In this document: positions 9,964-19,756 of the stretch, piece after piece
How the letters are laid out: every line of letters begins with the position of its first letter
Numbering within the stretch: position 1 is the stretch's first letter
DNA from: Prasinococcaceae sp. CCMP 1430
Taxonomy: Eukaryota > Prasinodermophyta > Palmophyllophyceae > Prasinococcales > Prasinococcaceae
Length of the DNA stretch: 64,000 nucleotides
Assembly (NCBI GenBank): GCA_013416795.1
Contig: RQSC01001302.1
Coordinates: forward strand, 66,485 to 130,484
Reading direction: 5' to 3'
Position numbers and translations under genes: made by a program
Notes under the pieces: model-generated
What the model was told of the DNA's origin: nothing
Databases searched by the model: none
What the model saw: the letters and a program-made list of their open reading frames with translations, nothing else

Positions 9964-11268
9964 ATGGGAGGGGGTGTCAGAGGTGGCCGCGCGGGGGAGA
10001 GAGATCGCGCGCACGCGCTCGACGCGCACAGCACACGCACCACCATTTGCNGCGCGGCGGGCGCGGCCGGCGGCGGCGGCGCGCATGGCGAGGGCAGCGA
10101 ATCCGAAGCGGTGCGCGCGCTTCTCGAGCGCGTTGCGAGCGGTACGCTCGCACCCGCTGATGCCGCGGAAACGCTCGGCGGCCTGGAGAACGCGCGCGTC
10201 TCGCGGGCGGACGACCGTGCTGCAGCTGCGGCGCCAAACGGTGTGCAAGTCCTGGAGGACTTCGCGCGGCTCGACACCGCGCGCGAGGCGCGCACGGGCT
10301 TTCCAGAGGTAGTGTGGGGGCCAGGCAAGACGGCCCGTCAGATCGCACAGATTAGCCTGGCGCTCGCGGAGCGCTCTGGCCTCGCCGTCACGACTCGCGT
10401 CGATGCAGGGATGCACGCCAGTGTGCTCGAGGAGCTGGGCGAGGGCGATGCGGCGCTCGCGGGGGGGGTGGACATCGAGTACGACGCCGCTGCGCGCATG
10501 CTGCTCGTGCGATGCGGGCCCGCCGACAGCGGTGGCAAGGATACGCCCGACCGCGCAGCAATTCTCGGCCGCGCTGTCGTGCTGTCGGCGGGGACGGCTG
10601 ACACACCCGTCGCCGCCGAGTGCGCGCGGATGCTGGAGCTCTGCGGGGCGGAGACCCGCTACATCTCAGACTGTGGCGTTGCAGGACTCCACCGAGTCCT
10701 CGGCGAGCTCGAGACGATCCGCGCGGCGGATGTGCTTGTGTGCGTGGCGGGTATGGACTGTGCGTTGCCGAGCGTGGTGGCGGGGCTCGTCGAGGCACCA
10801 GTGGTCGCGGTGCCCACGTCAGTGGGGTACGGTGCCGCGTTCGGCGGCGCTGCTGCGCTACTCTCAGCGCTCAACGCGTGCGCGCCGGGCGTGTCTGTCG
10901 TCAACATCGACAACGGTATGTGTGCACTGCTTCTTCACAAGCACCCATCATCCCCTCCACGACCTACGCCGTGCGCACACATACACGCGACGCGCATCAC
11001 CCCCCACTGCAGCACTGGCCGCACACCCCGCGGCATTCGACCATCGATCTGCACTTGGCTTTTGGCATGCCAGCCTACTGTATCTGCTGCTCCATGGCCA
11101 GCCATTGCTCCGCGACTCCCACGAAGAGTCCCGGCGCGGCCTAGACACTCAGGCGAGTACATACTGACGGCTGCAGCGCGCGCCTCGCGTGCAGGGTATG
11201 GCGGGGCGATGGTAGCTGCGAAGATGCTACGACGAGCCACAGACATCGCGAGGCGGTCCGCCCTATAG
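9964..11268 (+). CDS. LarB/PurE-like carboxylase family protein
   Basis: Two exons: about 9964-10915 and 11195-11268. The body matches LarB, annotated in plants and algae as the AIR carboxylase (PurE-like) family. Seen: EVVWGPGKTARQI, the VVLSAGTADTPVAAECA core, then the GMDCALPSVVAGLVEAPVVAVPTSVGYG loop region and CAPGVSVVNIDNG joining YGGAMVAAKML across the intron. In bacteria LarB acts on nicotinic acid adenine dinucleotide in nickel-pincer cofactor synthesis; the role in algae is unproven. The family C-terminus is well matched, so the small last exon is secure. The 5' end is not: an N at 10051 lies in low-complexity Gly/Ala sequence, and both 9964 and 9920 offer ATGs in different frames. 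Confidence 0.82.
   Translation: MGGGVRGGRAGERDRAHALDAHSTRTTICXAAGAAGGGGAHGEGSESEAVRALLERVASGTLAPADAAETLGGLENARVSRADDRAAAAAPNGVQVLEDFARLDTAREARTGFPEVVWGPGKTARQIAQISLALAERSGLAVTTRVDAGMHASVLEELGEGDAALAGGVDIEYDAAARMLLVRCGPADSGGKDTPDRAAILGRAVVLSAGTADTPVAAECARMLELCGAETRYISDCGVAGLHRVLGELETIRAADVLVCVAGMDCALPSVVAGLVEAPVVAVPTSVGYGAAFGGAAALLSALNACAPGVSVVNIDNGMCALLLHKHPSSPPRPTPCAHIHATRITPHCSTGRTPRGIRPSICTWLLACQPTVSAAPWPAIAPRLPRRVPARPRHSGEYILTAAARASRAGYGGAMVAAKMLRRATDIARRSAL
10051..10051. other. single ambiguous base (possible collapsed gap)
   Basis: One N in GC-rich sequence inside the presumed N-terminal region of the LarB-like gene. The upstream frame may not be contiguous with the downstream one. Confidence 0.6.
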
Positions 11269-11601
11269 CTGGGTCGCATGACAGTCGATTTCAAGTAATT
11301 CACAGCTAGGCGGTGCACACGCGCCACTCCCCACCGTCTTCTACGCTCTTGATGAGCGTGATGGAGACCAAGCCAGTACCGTGCGCACTCCCCCCGAGGG
11401 GACCACGCCCCGACACCGCCTCGTCGGCAGACCCCTGCAGTCATGCGCACGCGCACCCGGGCGACGCAGGGGCGCACAAGGGGAGGGGGGGGGGGGGGGG
11501 GGGGGGCTGCGCGCATCAGCTAGGGTCCTATCCGCTAGAGCGCGCATGCACTTGTGGGAGCGTCGAAGCGCCCGCCCTCGACGTGCTGTACGTCCAAGCA
11601 A
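11269..11601. other. intergenic, with long G homopolymer
   Basis: Convergent intergenic DNA of about 330 bp. A G run of around 20 bases at 11485-11507 is the only outstanding feature; no gene is seen. Confidence 0.5.
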
Positions 11602-11945
11602 CTAGGGGAGGCTTGCCGCATGCGCACGCACCATCGCCGCGCCCGTGGTGTAGCCCGGTACGTTACCGTACGTCGCCTCGTACCTGAGGTCGCACGTCTC
11701 GAAGACCCGGCCGCCCTCGCCCAAGTGGCTCTTGAACTGCTTGCCCCCGTGAGGGCTGAAAAACCACTGGCAATCGTACTTCCGGACCTTGGCGACGCCC
11801 GCGTCCCAGCCGCACTCCTTGGCGGCGAAGGCCCCCACGCCCGGCGTGTCCTTGAGCGGCTGCGCGAGCGTCGCAAGGAACGTGTCGGCGTCGCGCTCAC
11901 GCAGGCTGGCGTAGAACAGGTCGGCAACCTCCTTTGGCTCGAGGC
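11602..11945 (-). CDS. unrecognised protein, C-terminal exon (5' part lost beside assembly gap)
   Basis: I do not recognise this gene. On the minus strand an open frame reads LEPKEVADLFYASLRERD, then FLATLAQPLKDTPGVGAF, CGWDAGVAKVRKYDCQWFF and ends YGNVPGYTTGAAMVRAHAASLP. It looks like a real globular protein fragment: mixed hydrophobic and charged residues, Trp, Tyr and Cys, unlike the Arg/Ala background. A splice acceptor (GCCCCAG) sits just before 11945, so this is probably the last exon of a longer gene whose 5' part lies in or beyond the 161-N gap. It could also extend without splicing to an ATG near 11978. No family is proposed. Confidence 0.5.
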
Positions 11946-12075
11946 CTGGGGCGAGCGCCCGCCTCCCGGGACGCATCCCCGTTGTCGTAGCCCGCGCAGC
12001 TCGGGCGCGGCGCGGCTGCGCGCCCACCGCGGCCGCCCGCGCCGCTCAAGTGCGACGCGCGCCTCACCACCGCGC

Positions 12076-12236
12076 NNNNNNNNNNNNNNNNNNNNNNNNN
12101 NNNNNNNNNNNNNNNNNNNNNNNNNNNNNNNNNNNNNNNNNNNNNNNNNNNNNNNNNNNNNNNNNNNNNNNNNNNNNNNNNNNNNNNNNNNNNNNNNNNN
12201 NNNNNNNNNNNNNNNNNNNNNNNNNNNNNNNNNNNN
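12076..12236. other. assembly gap of 161 N
   Basis: Run of N. It lies between the 5' side of the minus-strand unknown gene and the promoter side of the amidase gene. Confidence 0.99.
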
Positions 12237-12332
12237 CGCGGCGCCAGAGGGCGGGCGCGCGCGGGCGGGGCCCGGGGCGACGCGCGCGGGTTGAGGGGAG
12301 GTCGCGCGGCCTTGCGCGTGCGTGCGTGGAGG

Positions 12333-13680
12333 ATGGCGGCCGCCTGCCAGCGGCCGGTGGCGGCGCGCGCAGCTGGCGGCGGCGGCAGCGCAGACGCCGA
12401 CGCCGTCGCTGAGCCGGCGGGTCACAGGAGCATCCCGAGGCTCGAAATCGACCTGGACCAAGCGCCCGAGGACAGGTACAGACCCCTCTTTGCGCCAGGG
12501 CTCGCGTTCAATGCCACCCTGTGGCGATTCTACGAGACTTGCTTCGCGCACGACCCGCCGCTGCGCGATGCGCTCTATGCGCTGAGCCGCGTGCGCGGCG
12601 ACGAGCCAGAAGAGATGATGGCGGAGATAGCCGGCGTGGCGGCCTTGTCGGGGCTCGACGTTGAATTCGTCAAAGCAACGCAGATGTTGTACGAGCTGCA
12701 AACGCTCATGGTGCCGTGGGAGAACTTCACTTATCCTGATGCACACCTAGGCAGTCTGGTGCCCGGCGGCGAGGCTGTCGCGACAGCGCCGCTGGCGCGG
12801 ATCCCGTGGCGCGGGCCGGGATGCACGGGAATCGTCGCCAAGTGCGCCGATGGGACGGTGTGGCACGCGCGCAATCTGGACTTCAGCCCAAGAGACATCG
12901 TCGCAGGCCTCATTTACGAAGGCGTCTTCACGCGTGGCGGCAAGGAGCTCTTCAGGAGCCAGGTCGTCGCGGGTTACCTGCAGGTCATCACCGCGTCGGT
13001 CATGGGCGACGACGGCTACGTGCTGGAGCGCAACACCCGCTACCCTGACCACGCGGGCGGCAACGGTGAGATGCTCCGCAACTTGCTTGGCGGACGCCCG
13101 CTCAATGGCTGGGTGCTCCGCAAGATCCTCGAGTCTGAGAAGACCTTCGACGGCGCCATCCAAGCCATCACCGACGCCCAGTACGTGTCCACGGAGTACG
13201 CAATCGTGAGCGGGGTCGGCAAGGGACACGTGCTCGCGAGGGTAAGGAAGCGCGCACACGTGGCGCTGGTTAGTCGGGCGTCGCAGCGCCGCCCTCTCCC
13301 TTGTGCTGATCTTGGCGCGCTGCTCTGGTGCGCCCATGTAGGATCCCGACCACGTGGCGCACGTGCAGACCCTCGGCGAGACGCTCGGCGAGGAGCGCGG
13401 CGACTACATCATCATGACAAACTTTGACTGGTTCTACGGGGACGTGCGGGAGTACTTCGATCCAACGGCCGGTGGAGGCTTCGGCAAGCTCTCGCGCCGC
13501 CAGAGGGCGCAGCAGCTTCTCAACGCAGTGCCGCAGGGCCAGCTGACAGCCGATGTGCTCTTCGAAATCATCAACGCAGAGCTGGTTGTTGCGAAGGACA
13601 CCATCTTTCAGTTGCTCGCAGACGTCGAGAAGGGAGTGTGGAATGCCAGCCAACCAGCGGCTGCCACTGCACGGCTCTAG
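12333..13680 (+). CDS. acid ceramidase / N-acylethanolamine acid amidase-like hydrolase
   Basis: Two exons, 12333-13241 and 13342-13680, 415 residues. These N-terminal-nucleophile (cholylglycine hydrolase fold) amidases cleave N-acyl amides of lipids; the precursor self-cleaves before a catalytic Cys. Here that residue is Cys164 in GPGCTGIVAKCADGTVWHAR, followed by NLDF, closely paralleling the animal CTSIVA...HGRNLDF segment. Other family-like pieces: RYRPLFAPGLAFNATLWRFY at the N-terminus, ERNTRYPD and the C-terminal TNFDWF. No obvious signal peptide is seen after the ATG at 12333, although lysosomal members have one, so a missing upstream exon in the adjacent N gap is possible. Substrate (ceramide or N-acylethanolamine) cannot be decided. 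Confidence 0.85.
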
Positions 13681-13894
13681 AGCGGAGCTCGCTGCGGCCA
13701 TTCCCACAGCGCGCTTGCAACGATCGCTTAGTGACTAGTTCTAGCTAGATGTCCCCCAGTAATCCCGTGATGCAATGAAGGGGGGCGCATGCAGTGCACA
13801 AGACGAGTCGCGAGCGTCGTGCTACTCGTGATGTTTCCTCTATGTGACGGCACTGATTGCAACAGGGGTGACGCCAACCTCTACCAAGTCTATT

Positions 13895-16154
13895 CTACGT
13901 ACGGTCCTCCGGGAGCGCGTGTGCTCGCTTTCTGTCCTCGAACCTGTACAACTTGTCACTAGCTCGCCAGGTGCCGGTGTCGTGCGTCGACACTAGCGTA
14001 GCGGGCGCCCGCATGGGAGCAATGGGCGAGAGCATAGATGTCGGTGCCGACGCAGCCGGCAGTAGTGGGAGCATGTTGACACCGGCCGCGATGATTCCCA
14101 CGCTTGTGTCGCCACCAGGTGCAGGTTGGGCATTTTCCGAAGGCGGCGATGTGCGGGCGGTAGGGCCTGATCGCTCGAGCGACACTTGAGGCGTGCCCGG
14201 TGCCGTTAAAGGCAGACGTCCTGTCGTACTGGCTGCACTGCTGAGCGAAGTTCTCTGCCCATGCTGTCTCTGCTCAGACTCAAGGTTTCGCTGCGAAGGC
14301 GTCGTCGCTCTATTGTGTGCACCAATGTCAGTGCCGACAACGTCGCCTCCGCCTGAAGCAGCTGCTACGCCAGCTGCTGCAGCGGCTGTGTGCAGCGTGA
14401 AGCCCCCGTCGGGCATCCGCAGACTACGCTCTACGTCCTCGCCGATTGAGCCGAGCACGGACAACGCGTCTGCTTGCACAGATGCCAGGCCCCCCATCAT
14501 TCCCGTGGCCACCTGACCTGTTGGCGCCAGGACAGACGTGCGGAGAGAGGCGGGCGCAGGCACGGTGGGGCTGACCCCCTCCGACGGTATCGCTGATCGG
14601 ATGGTGCGAACGTCCCCACCGCCAGCTGCATTCGTAGCAATCGTGTTGACGTGCGACTGCACCCCGGTCCCTCCCCCCACTACCGCCTCGCCGACAGCAT
14701 TATTCTTCGCCTCTGATACGCCGATCGTAAGTGCAACGTTTGCCTGCTGCATCCCCCGAAGTGCGCTCACCGTGCCACCACCAGCATCGCCCCCCTGCTG
14801 GTGTTTCGTCTGCTGTGGCCGCTTCTTTTGGATCGAGCTAGATCGCAGCGCCGCGCAGGCAGAGAGCTTCACACGCCTCGCCGGGCGCCCCGAGGCAGCG
14901 TTTGCCTTCTTCTCACTGCCAATAGGAACCACCCGACCCCCCAGGAAGCCACGGCCGCGGCCCGAGCTCAAGAACAGCGCATATAAGCAGCTCATGCGCG
15001 CCTCGGCATCGAGCCCGTCCTTCTCCTCGGCGTCCTGTGACGCGCAGCGCAGGTAGGAACGAGAAGACGCGCACGTCGCGGGCGTCATCGTGCGCAACGC
15101 GTATCCAACGCGCAAGCACACATGTCAGCCGCAAGAAGGCAGACACGCAAAGAAGCTATCAACTGAGCGCATGCTCGTGCAACAACACGCAACGCGCGCG
15201 CACCCACACTCCGACGAGCGCGCGCGCGCTCGCCATGCCATGCTACGCATGCATGCGTGGACGTGTATGGCTGGGGTGCCCACACAAGGCGCGCGCGCGC
15301 GTACCGCGGCAGCCCGACCCTCATCTCGATTCCGCATGATGTACTCATACGTGGTGAGGCCCACGCGCATGAGCACCACGTGAAAACTGAGCAGGTCGCC
15401 CACCAGATACAGCGCCGACATGTCGACAAGTGCCATGATCGCAGCAAGCGCAATCAGCTCGGCGCTCCCGAGGCCATCATGGGATACGCTCTCTGCGTGG
15501 TTGGCATGGGCCACGGCACGCCAAAGCGCTACGCAGCTCGCGACAATGTGGAATAGTGTGAGCAGCACGAGCATGCGCAGTAGCCACAGGAACTCCGCGT
15601 AGTTGGCCGCACCCACGCAGTTGTTCAGCCACTTGCAGTGATGGTCGAAGCCATGTACGCAGCGGTCACACTCGCGGCAGTGCTTCGAGGTGCGTCCGAC
15701 GTGGAGCTGGCATAGCGCACAGTAGAACTTGCCGCTGAGGGAGGCAGGGTCGGCACCCGCAGTCTGGTGGCCCCCGTCCGGACGCGCGCGTAGGTTGGTC
15801 GCCACGAGGGCGCGGGCATGCGCGTGTGATGGTGTGAGAGTGCGGTTTGGACGCCAAAGCGCGCGCTTGCCTGCGGCGCGTGCGCGTGCGCACCTTGGCG
15901 AGGACGTTGGGGTCGCTCGGATCGATCATCATCGTCCTGGCGCCGAGGAAACAGACCAGGAGCGAGAGCGCTCCGAACGAGGTCAGGACAGCCGTCCTCG
16001 TCGACTCGCATACGGTGCCGTCCTCCTCATGCGTGAGTGACGCGAGAAGTGGCGGGTACGCAGCGAAGAAAGTTGCGATAATCGACGCGAGGATGGCGAC
16101 CGCCGCCATCTGATGCGCGTTCAAGGGCCGCGCGCAGCCGTGCGTTCGCCCCAT
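13895..16154 (-). CDS. DHHC-type protein S-palmitoyltransferase with long disordered tail
   Basis: Three minus-strand exons: 15894-16154, 15305-15763 and 13895-15034, 619 residues. Two N-terminal membrane segments (about residues 14-38 and 56-75) precede the Cys-rich domain (FYCALCQLHVGRTSKHC). The catalytic DHHC is at residues 127-130, followed by KWLNNCVG. Two more membrane segments and the conserved TTYEY (family TTxE) follow. The enzyme transfers palmitate from acyl-CoA to cytosolic Cys residues of membrane-associated proteins. The last exon encodes roughly 380 residues rich in Gly, Ala, Ser and Thr with no known domain, likely a cytosolic disordered tail. Its splice acceptor (GTCACAG) is in frame after EGRAAA. 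The acceptor before exon 2 is the most plausible phase-0 choice. Confidence 0.9.
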
Positions 16155-16442
16155 GCTTCTTCCACACGCTCACCTTTCCCACACTCAACCGGCGTGTCTA
16201 CGAGCGTGGCACGGCAGCCCCTCTCGCGGGTGCCCCCGTATCCTGCCCGTGGGTCCGCACCGGCGCATCCAAGCGCACGCGAGCACCAAAGGGGGAGGGG
16301 AGGGGCTGGGGGCTGGGGGCCTCAAGACGCCCTGACGGGCGCGGCTTGCCGCAGGAGGCCTCGCCGGGGAGGCGCGTTCGAGAGGGGGGGCGGAGGGAGG
16401 GAGGGAGGGAGAGGGTGTTGGGACGCGCGGGGAGAGGCAGGC

Positions 16443-16588
16443 ATGTCAGCTGCGGAGGAGGAGCGGGAGCGGGCGGGTGCTCCGCCCGCGCAGCAGGCGC
16501 AGCAGCAGCAGCAGCAGCAGCAGGCGCAGCAGCAGCAGCAGCAGCAGCAGGCGCAGCAGCAGCAGCAGCAGCAGCAGGCGCAGCAGCA

Positions 16589-16644
<56 letters not shown>

Positions 16645-17147
16645 CGCAGGCGCCGCGGCCCGCTGGCGCCGAGCAGGGCGTGCCTGATACATGTGTCGCG
16701 CCGCAGGCGGCGGCGGCCGTGCCGGCCGCCGCGGAGGAGATAGAGGCCGACACCCCCTACCCCTCCACATACTCGGGAGAACCCTACGGTTACCCCTACG
16801 GTTACAACGACACGGACGATGGCACCTGGTACGGCCCCTGGTCCCCCCCGTGGGGGTACTACAGCCCGGGGGGCGATGGGAGCTGGTCCCCTCCTTGGGG
16901 GTACTACAACTCCCCCCCGTGGGACGATGGCAGCTGGAGCCGGTCCCCTCCTTGGGGGTACTACAACTCCCCCCCGTGGGACGATGGCAGCTGGAGCCGG
17001 TCCCCCCCGTCGGGCGTCGACGCCTGCTGGCCTGTGTGGATCGGCGGTGCGTGCCCGCGCGCGCGACGTCCCCGGCTGGCCGCGCACGGCCTAGCACGCG
17101 GCGGGGCCATGGGCGCAAAGGCTACGCGGCTGGCGAGTGCCTGCTGA
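16443..17147 (+). CDS. polyglutamine / PWGYY-repeat low-complexity protein
   Basis: Not a recognised family. From ATG 16443 the frame reads MSAAEEERERAGAPP, then a Gln tract broken at regular intervals by Ala (Q8-A units, about residues 17-70). A short Ala/Pro-rich acidic spacer leads to a Tyr/Trp/Gly/Pro-rich region: GEPYGYPYGYNDTDDGTWYG, then three PPWGYY units. The last two are in near-identical 19-residue repeats with DDGSWSRS. The composition is typical of prion-like, phase-separating or RNA-binding disordered proteins. The last 45 residues (after WPVWIGG) turn Arg/Ala-rich. A good donor (GTGCGTG) lies at 17046, so the true C-terminus may be in a further exon, for example a short one near 17510-17528 followed by GTACGT. 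I could not fix that model. Confidence 0.55.
16491..16650. repeat. CAG trinucleotide repeat block (polyGln/Ala)
   Basis: Four or more blocks of about eight CAG codons are separated by single GCG codons, then a longer CAG run interrupted once by AAG. It is in frame within the low-complexity protein gene. Confidence 0.95.
16846..17006. repeat. 57-bp tandem repeat encoding PPWGYY...DDGSWSRS
   Basis: Two almost identical 57-bp units (about 16892-17005) are preceded by a diverged related unit. The second base-perfect copy implies recent duplication. Confidence 0.85.
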
Positions 17148-17666
17148 CGCCTTCTCCACCCCCCACCCCTACCCCCACCCTCTTCCCCGGCCCCCACGCG
17201 CACGCGCGCGACACGCGCGCGCGCGCTCACCACCCGCCAACGCCTCCGTTTCGATCCACGCCCTTCGACTCCCTGGGTCTCCCGCCCACCAGATGGGCAC
17301 TGCGATCCGTACGTGGCACGCCATCGCGCGCGGCGAGCGCACACTCACCCCGCGACCCCCGTCTCCAATGTGCCACGCGCCGCACGCACGAGCGCGCGCC
17401 GCCGCGCGTGGCCGTCTCGTGCGCCCAGCTGCGAAAGGGGTGCGCGCGCGCGCGCACGAGCGCATGGGCGCGCTTGCTGACGCGCGCGCTGCCCGCGCAT
17501 CGCTCGCAGCGATTGCAACACCTACGAGGTACGTGGCTGCCGAGCGGCGCGCGACACCGACCTGTACGACAAGTCCGACCCAGGCCCCGCAGCAGTCGCA
17601 GCCGCAGCTGGGGGGCTGGGGGGCCAAGCCGCGCGGGAAACGAGGCCGGCCCGCGCTCGGGCGACG
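17148..17666. other. intergenic or intronic region
   Basis: About 520 bp of His/Arg/Ala-coding GC-rich sequence. One isolated exon-like 19-mer (about 17510-17528), flanked by CTCGCAG and GTACGT, may belong to the upstream low-complexity gene. Otherwise it is the promoter of the bL28m gene. Confidence 0.35.
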
Positions 17667-18134
17667 ATGGCGCCCGCGGGCGGCGCCGCGCGGACGATGT
17701 CTTCCAAAGGCCGCAGCCTCGCGCAGATCGTGCGCAAGGGCTGGGACGTCGCCCAGGCGAAGGGGCTCACCAAGTGGCTGCCGGTGTCGAACCGCGCGCA
17801 GCAGGGGCTCTTCGGTGGCTCCGATGTGCGCTCAGGGAACAAGGTGTCCGAGGACGGCGGCAACAAGTCGCGCCGCAAGTGGTACCCCAACGTGCAACGC
17901 AAGCGGCTGTGGTCCGAAGAGCTGCAGGAGAGCTTCCAGCTCAAGGTGACCGCCAGGGTGCTCAAGACGATAGACAAATACGGTGGCCTCGACGCCTACC
18001 TGCTCAACACCTCCGACAGGAACCTCGCCAGTCTACCTGGCTTCGCGCTCAGGGAGGAGCTGCGCACCGCGAGGGCGCTGCGTGCAAAGCATGCGCAGAC
18101 GGCTGCGGCGGCTGCTTCGCCTGGTGCGCAGTGA
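17667..18134 (+). CDS. mitochondrial large-subunit ribosomal protein bL28m
   Basis: Single exon, 155 residues. The conserved part is GLFGGSDVRSGNKVSEDGG, NKSRRKWYPNVQRKRLWSEEL and LKTIDKYGGLDAYLLNTS. This is the bL28 fold: the family GKxPxxGNxVSH and RRFxPNLQxKRxW signature, plus the LDxYLL motif typical of mitochondrial members. The first 40 residues are basic and Ser/Ala-rich without acids (SSKGRSLAQIVRKGWDVAQ), fitting a mitochondrial presequence. ATG 17667 is used; 17697 is an alternative. The protein binds 23S-type rRNA near the exit-site side of the large subunit. The stop is 151 bp from the convergent proteasome gene. Confidence 0.88.
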   Translation: MAPAGGAARTMSSKGRSLAQIVRKGWDVAQAKGLTKWLPVSNRAQQGLFGGSDVRSGNKVSEDGGNKSRRKWYPNVQRKRLWSEELQESFQLKVTARVLKTIDKYGGLDAYLLNTSDRNLASLPGFALREELRTARALRAKHAQTAAAAASPGAQ

Positions 18135-18285
18135 GCGGGCCGTCGCAGCAAGCGAGGCATTCGAGCCGCCTCGCACACGCGCACGGCTGTGGGCACAATT
18201 TTTTGGGGGCATAATATCACATCGCGTTGCGGGCGCCACAGCGCACGAGCATGTTTATCCGCGGTGCGCGACCACATCACGCGCT

Positions 18286-19375
18286 CTAGTCGTCCATGTC
18301 CGAGTCGGAGTCGGAGTCCTCCGCCGCCGCCTTAGCTGCAGCCTCCGCTGCCTCTGCCAGGTCTTTTGGGACGCGCACATGCTCCTTGCCGCTCTCCTCG
18401 CACACCCAGCTCAGCTCGAGCTCGAACGCCTTGTCCTTGCTCTCGTCGTGCGAGCCATAGATGATCTTCGCCACCTCAACCACGGCTTCGCGACACGTGA
18501 GCTCGCCGAGCTTGAGCTTTTCGAGCTCTGTCTTGGCGTACTGTCGCCCTTTGCCAATCGCCGACCCACTGTACTTGAAGCACTGCCCGCTTGGCTCAAC
18601 GTTGAACAGCGCTGGCCCGTCGCGGTCGTAGCATGCGAGAAGCGCCCCCGTGCCGAAGATGCGCACACTCCAGTACAGCGTGAACAAGTGCACGTACGAG
18701 GCGACGCGGTCTGCGAGTGTGTTGGCCGGAATGGTCTCGCCGTAGAACGACTTGTAGTTGGACGCCTCAGCCTTCGCGCGCGCAGCGATCTGGCGGCCGT
18801 CTGGGGGCAGACCCGTGAGCGCCAACCCTGCATGCCTATCGACCGTCGCGATGCGCCTCCCCGAGCCCGGCACGAGCATCTTGCTCAGGATCTCCTTCTG
18901 CACACCAAGCACCACACCATCTTTGCAGCAAATGCCCACCGCCGTGCTACCAAAAGGAGATCGCAGTGGTGGCAGCACCGTAAGGCGCATCGGGGAGAAT
19001 TAAGGGCGGCGCGTGTCAGCAAACGCACACGTGCAGCCGCGCGCGCACTGTGTCACGCCGTTGCCACCGATCCCCCACTCCGCATGACGCACCTGCTGTT
19101 GTCCACCGCCTTGCTCGCGTACTCCACCTGCGCCGGTGGGGGCAGAGGGAGCAGCACGCGGACACGCGCGGGCGTCAGTAGAGCGCAGCGGCGTAGATCT
19201 TCGCGAGGGCACCCGCGCCTGGAAGACTCCGAACCGGTGCGCGCATAGATCCTCGCATGGCATGCCACGGGCGCGCAGCGGCGCGGCGCGGCGCGCGGGC
19301 ACGCACCTGGAAGAGGCGGCCGTCCGGCGAGAAGGTCGTGTTGTCGAGGTCGTACCCCGTGCCGATGCCGCTCAT
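18286..19375 (-). CDS. 20S proteasome alpha subunit, PSMA3 (alpha-7) type
   Basis: Three minus-strand exons: 19307-19375, 19093-19127 and 18286-18946, 254 residues. The sequence follows PSMA3 closely: MSGIGTGYDLDNTTFSPDGR, LFQ joined to VEYASKAVDNS, then STAVGICCKDGVVLG. The alpha-subunit N-terminal signature (YDxxxxxFSPDGRxxQVEYA) crosses the first splice. Later blocks are TVDRHAGLALTGLPPDGRQ, YVHLFTLYWSVR, EPSGQCFKY and KLGELTCREAVVEVAKIIY. Alpha subunits are non-catalytic and form the gate ring of the 20S core in cytosol and nucleus. The C-terminus is a Ser/Asp tail (EDSDSDSDMDD), the usual CK2-type acidic tail of this subunit. The 35-bp middle exon is assigned from the exact protein fit. 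Confidence 0.95.
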
Positions 19376-19756
19376 GGCTGAGCGCCGGGAGGGGGGGGGG
19401 GGCGCGGGTGCGCGCGCGTTGTGGGCCGCTGCGCCGCGCGCGCGCGTGCGCGAGACGCCGATGTGCGAAGGCATTCAAAATCTGTACGGAGGTCAAAACG
19501 AACGCGAGCGCTCATTTCCACCCGTAACTATTGCGGTTGCATGTGTAAACCCTCTCTAAATTCTCCATGCATTTTGATGTGAAGTCGTTCATTTCCTCCA
19601 TTTTGGCCTGGCAGCAGGTGAGTGAGGTTCCCCAGCGCGCGGAGCAGGGAGCGGGGCCACCATGCCCCGGGCGGCTGAGGTGGCACGCGCCAATTGGTGG
19701 CGGCGCGGCAAACTGGCGCGGCGCCGCGCCCCATCACACGCGCCGGGCGCCCCACC
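19376..19756. promoter_or_regulatory. divergent promoter region between proteasome and ubiquitin-like genes
   Basis: About 380 bp. It contains a G run (19390-19402) and an AT-richer stretch near 19495-19610. A short ATG-led frame at 19567-19617 ends in a good donor (CAGCAG/GTGAGTGAGG), possibly an upstream exon, but no continuation was found. Confidence 0.4.

Noticed and set aside
16491-16650. CRISPR-like regular repeat
   Set aside because: It is a coding CAG/GCG trinucleotide tract with 3-bp periodicity, not spaced direct repeats with unique spacers.
19567-19617. Short ATG-led frame ending in a strong donor (CAG/GTGAGTGAGG)
   Set aside because: No continuation in a compatible phase could be found; may be chance or a 5' exon of the ubiquitin-like gene, but unsupported.
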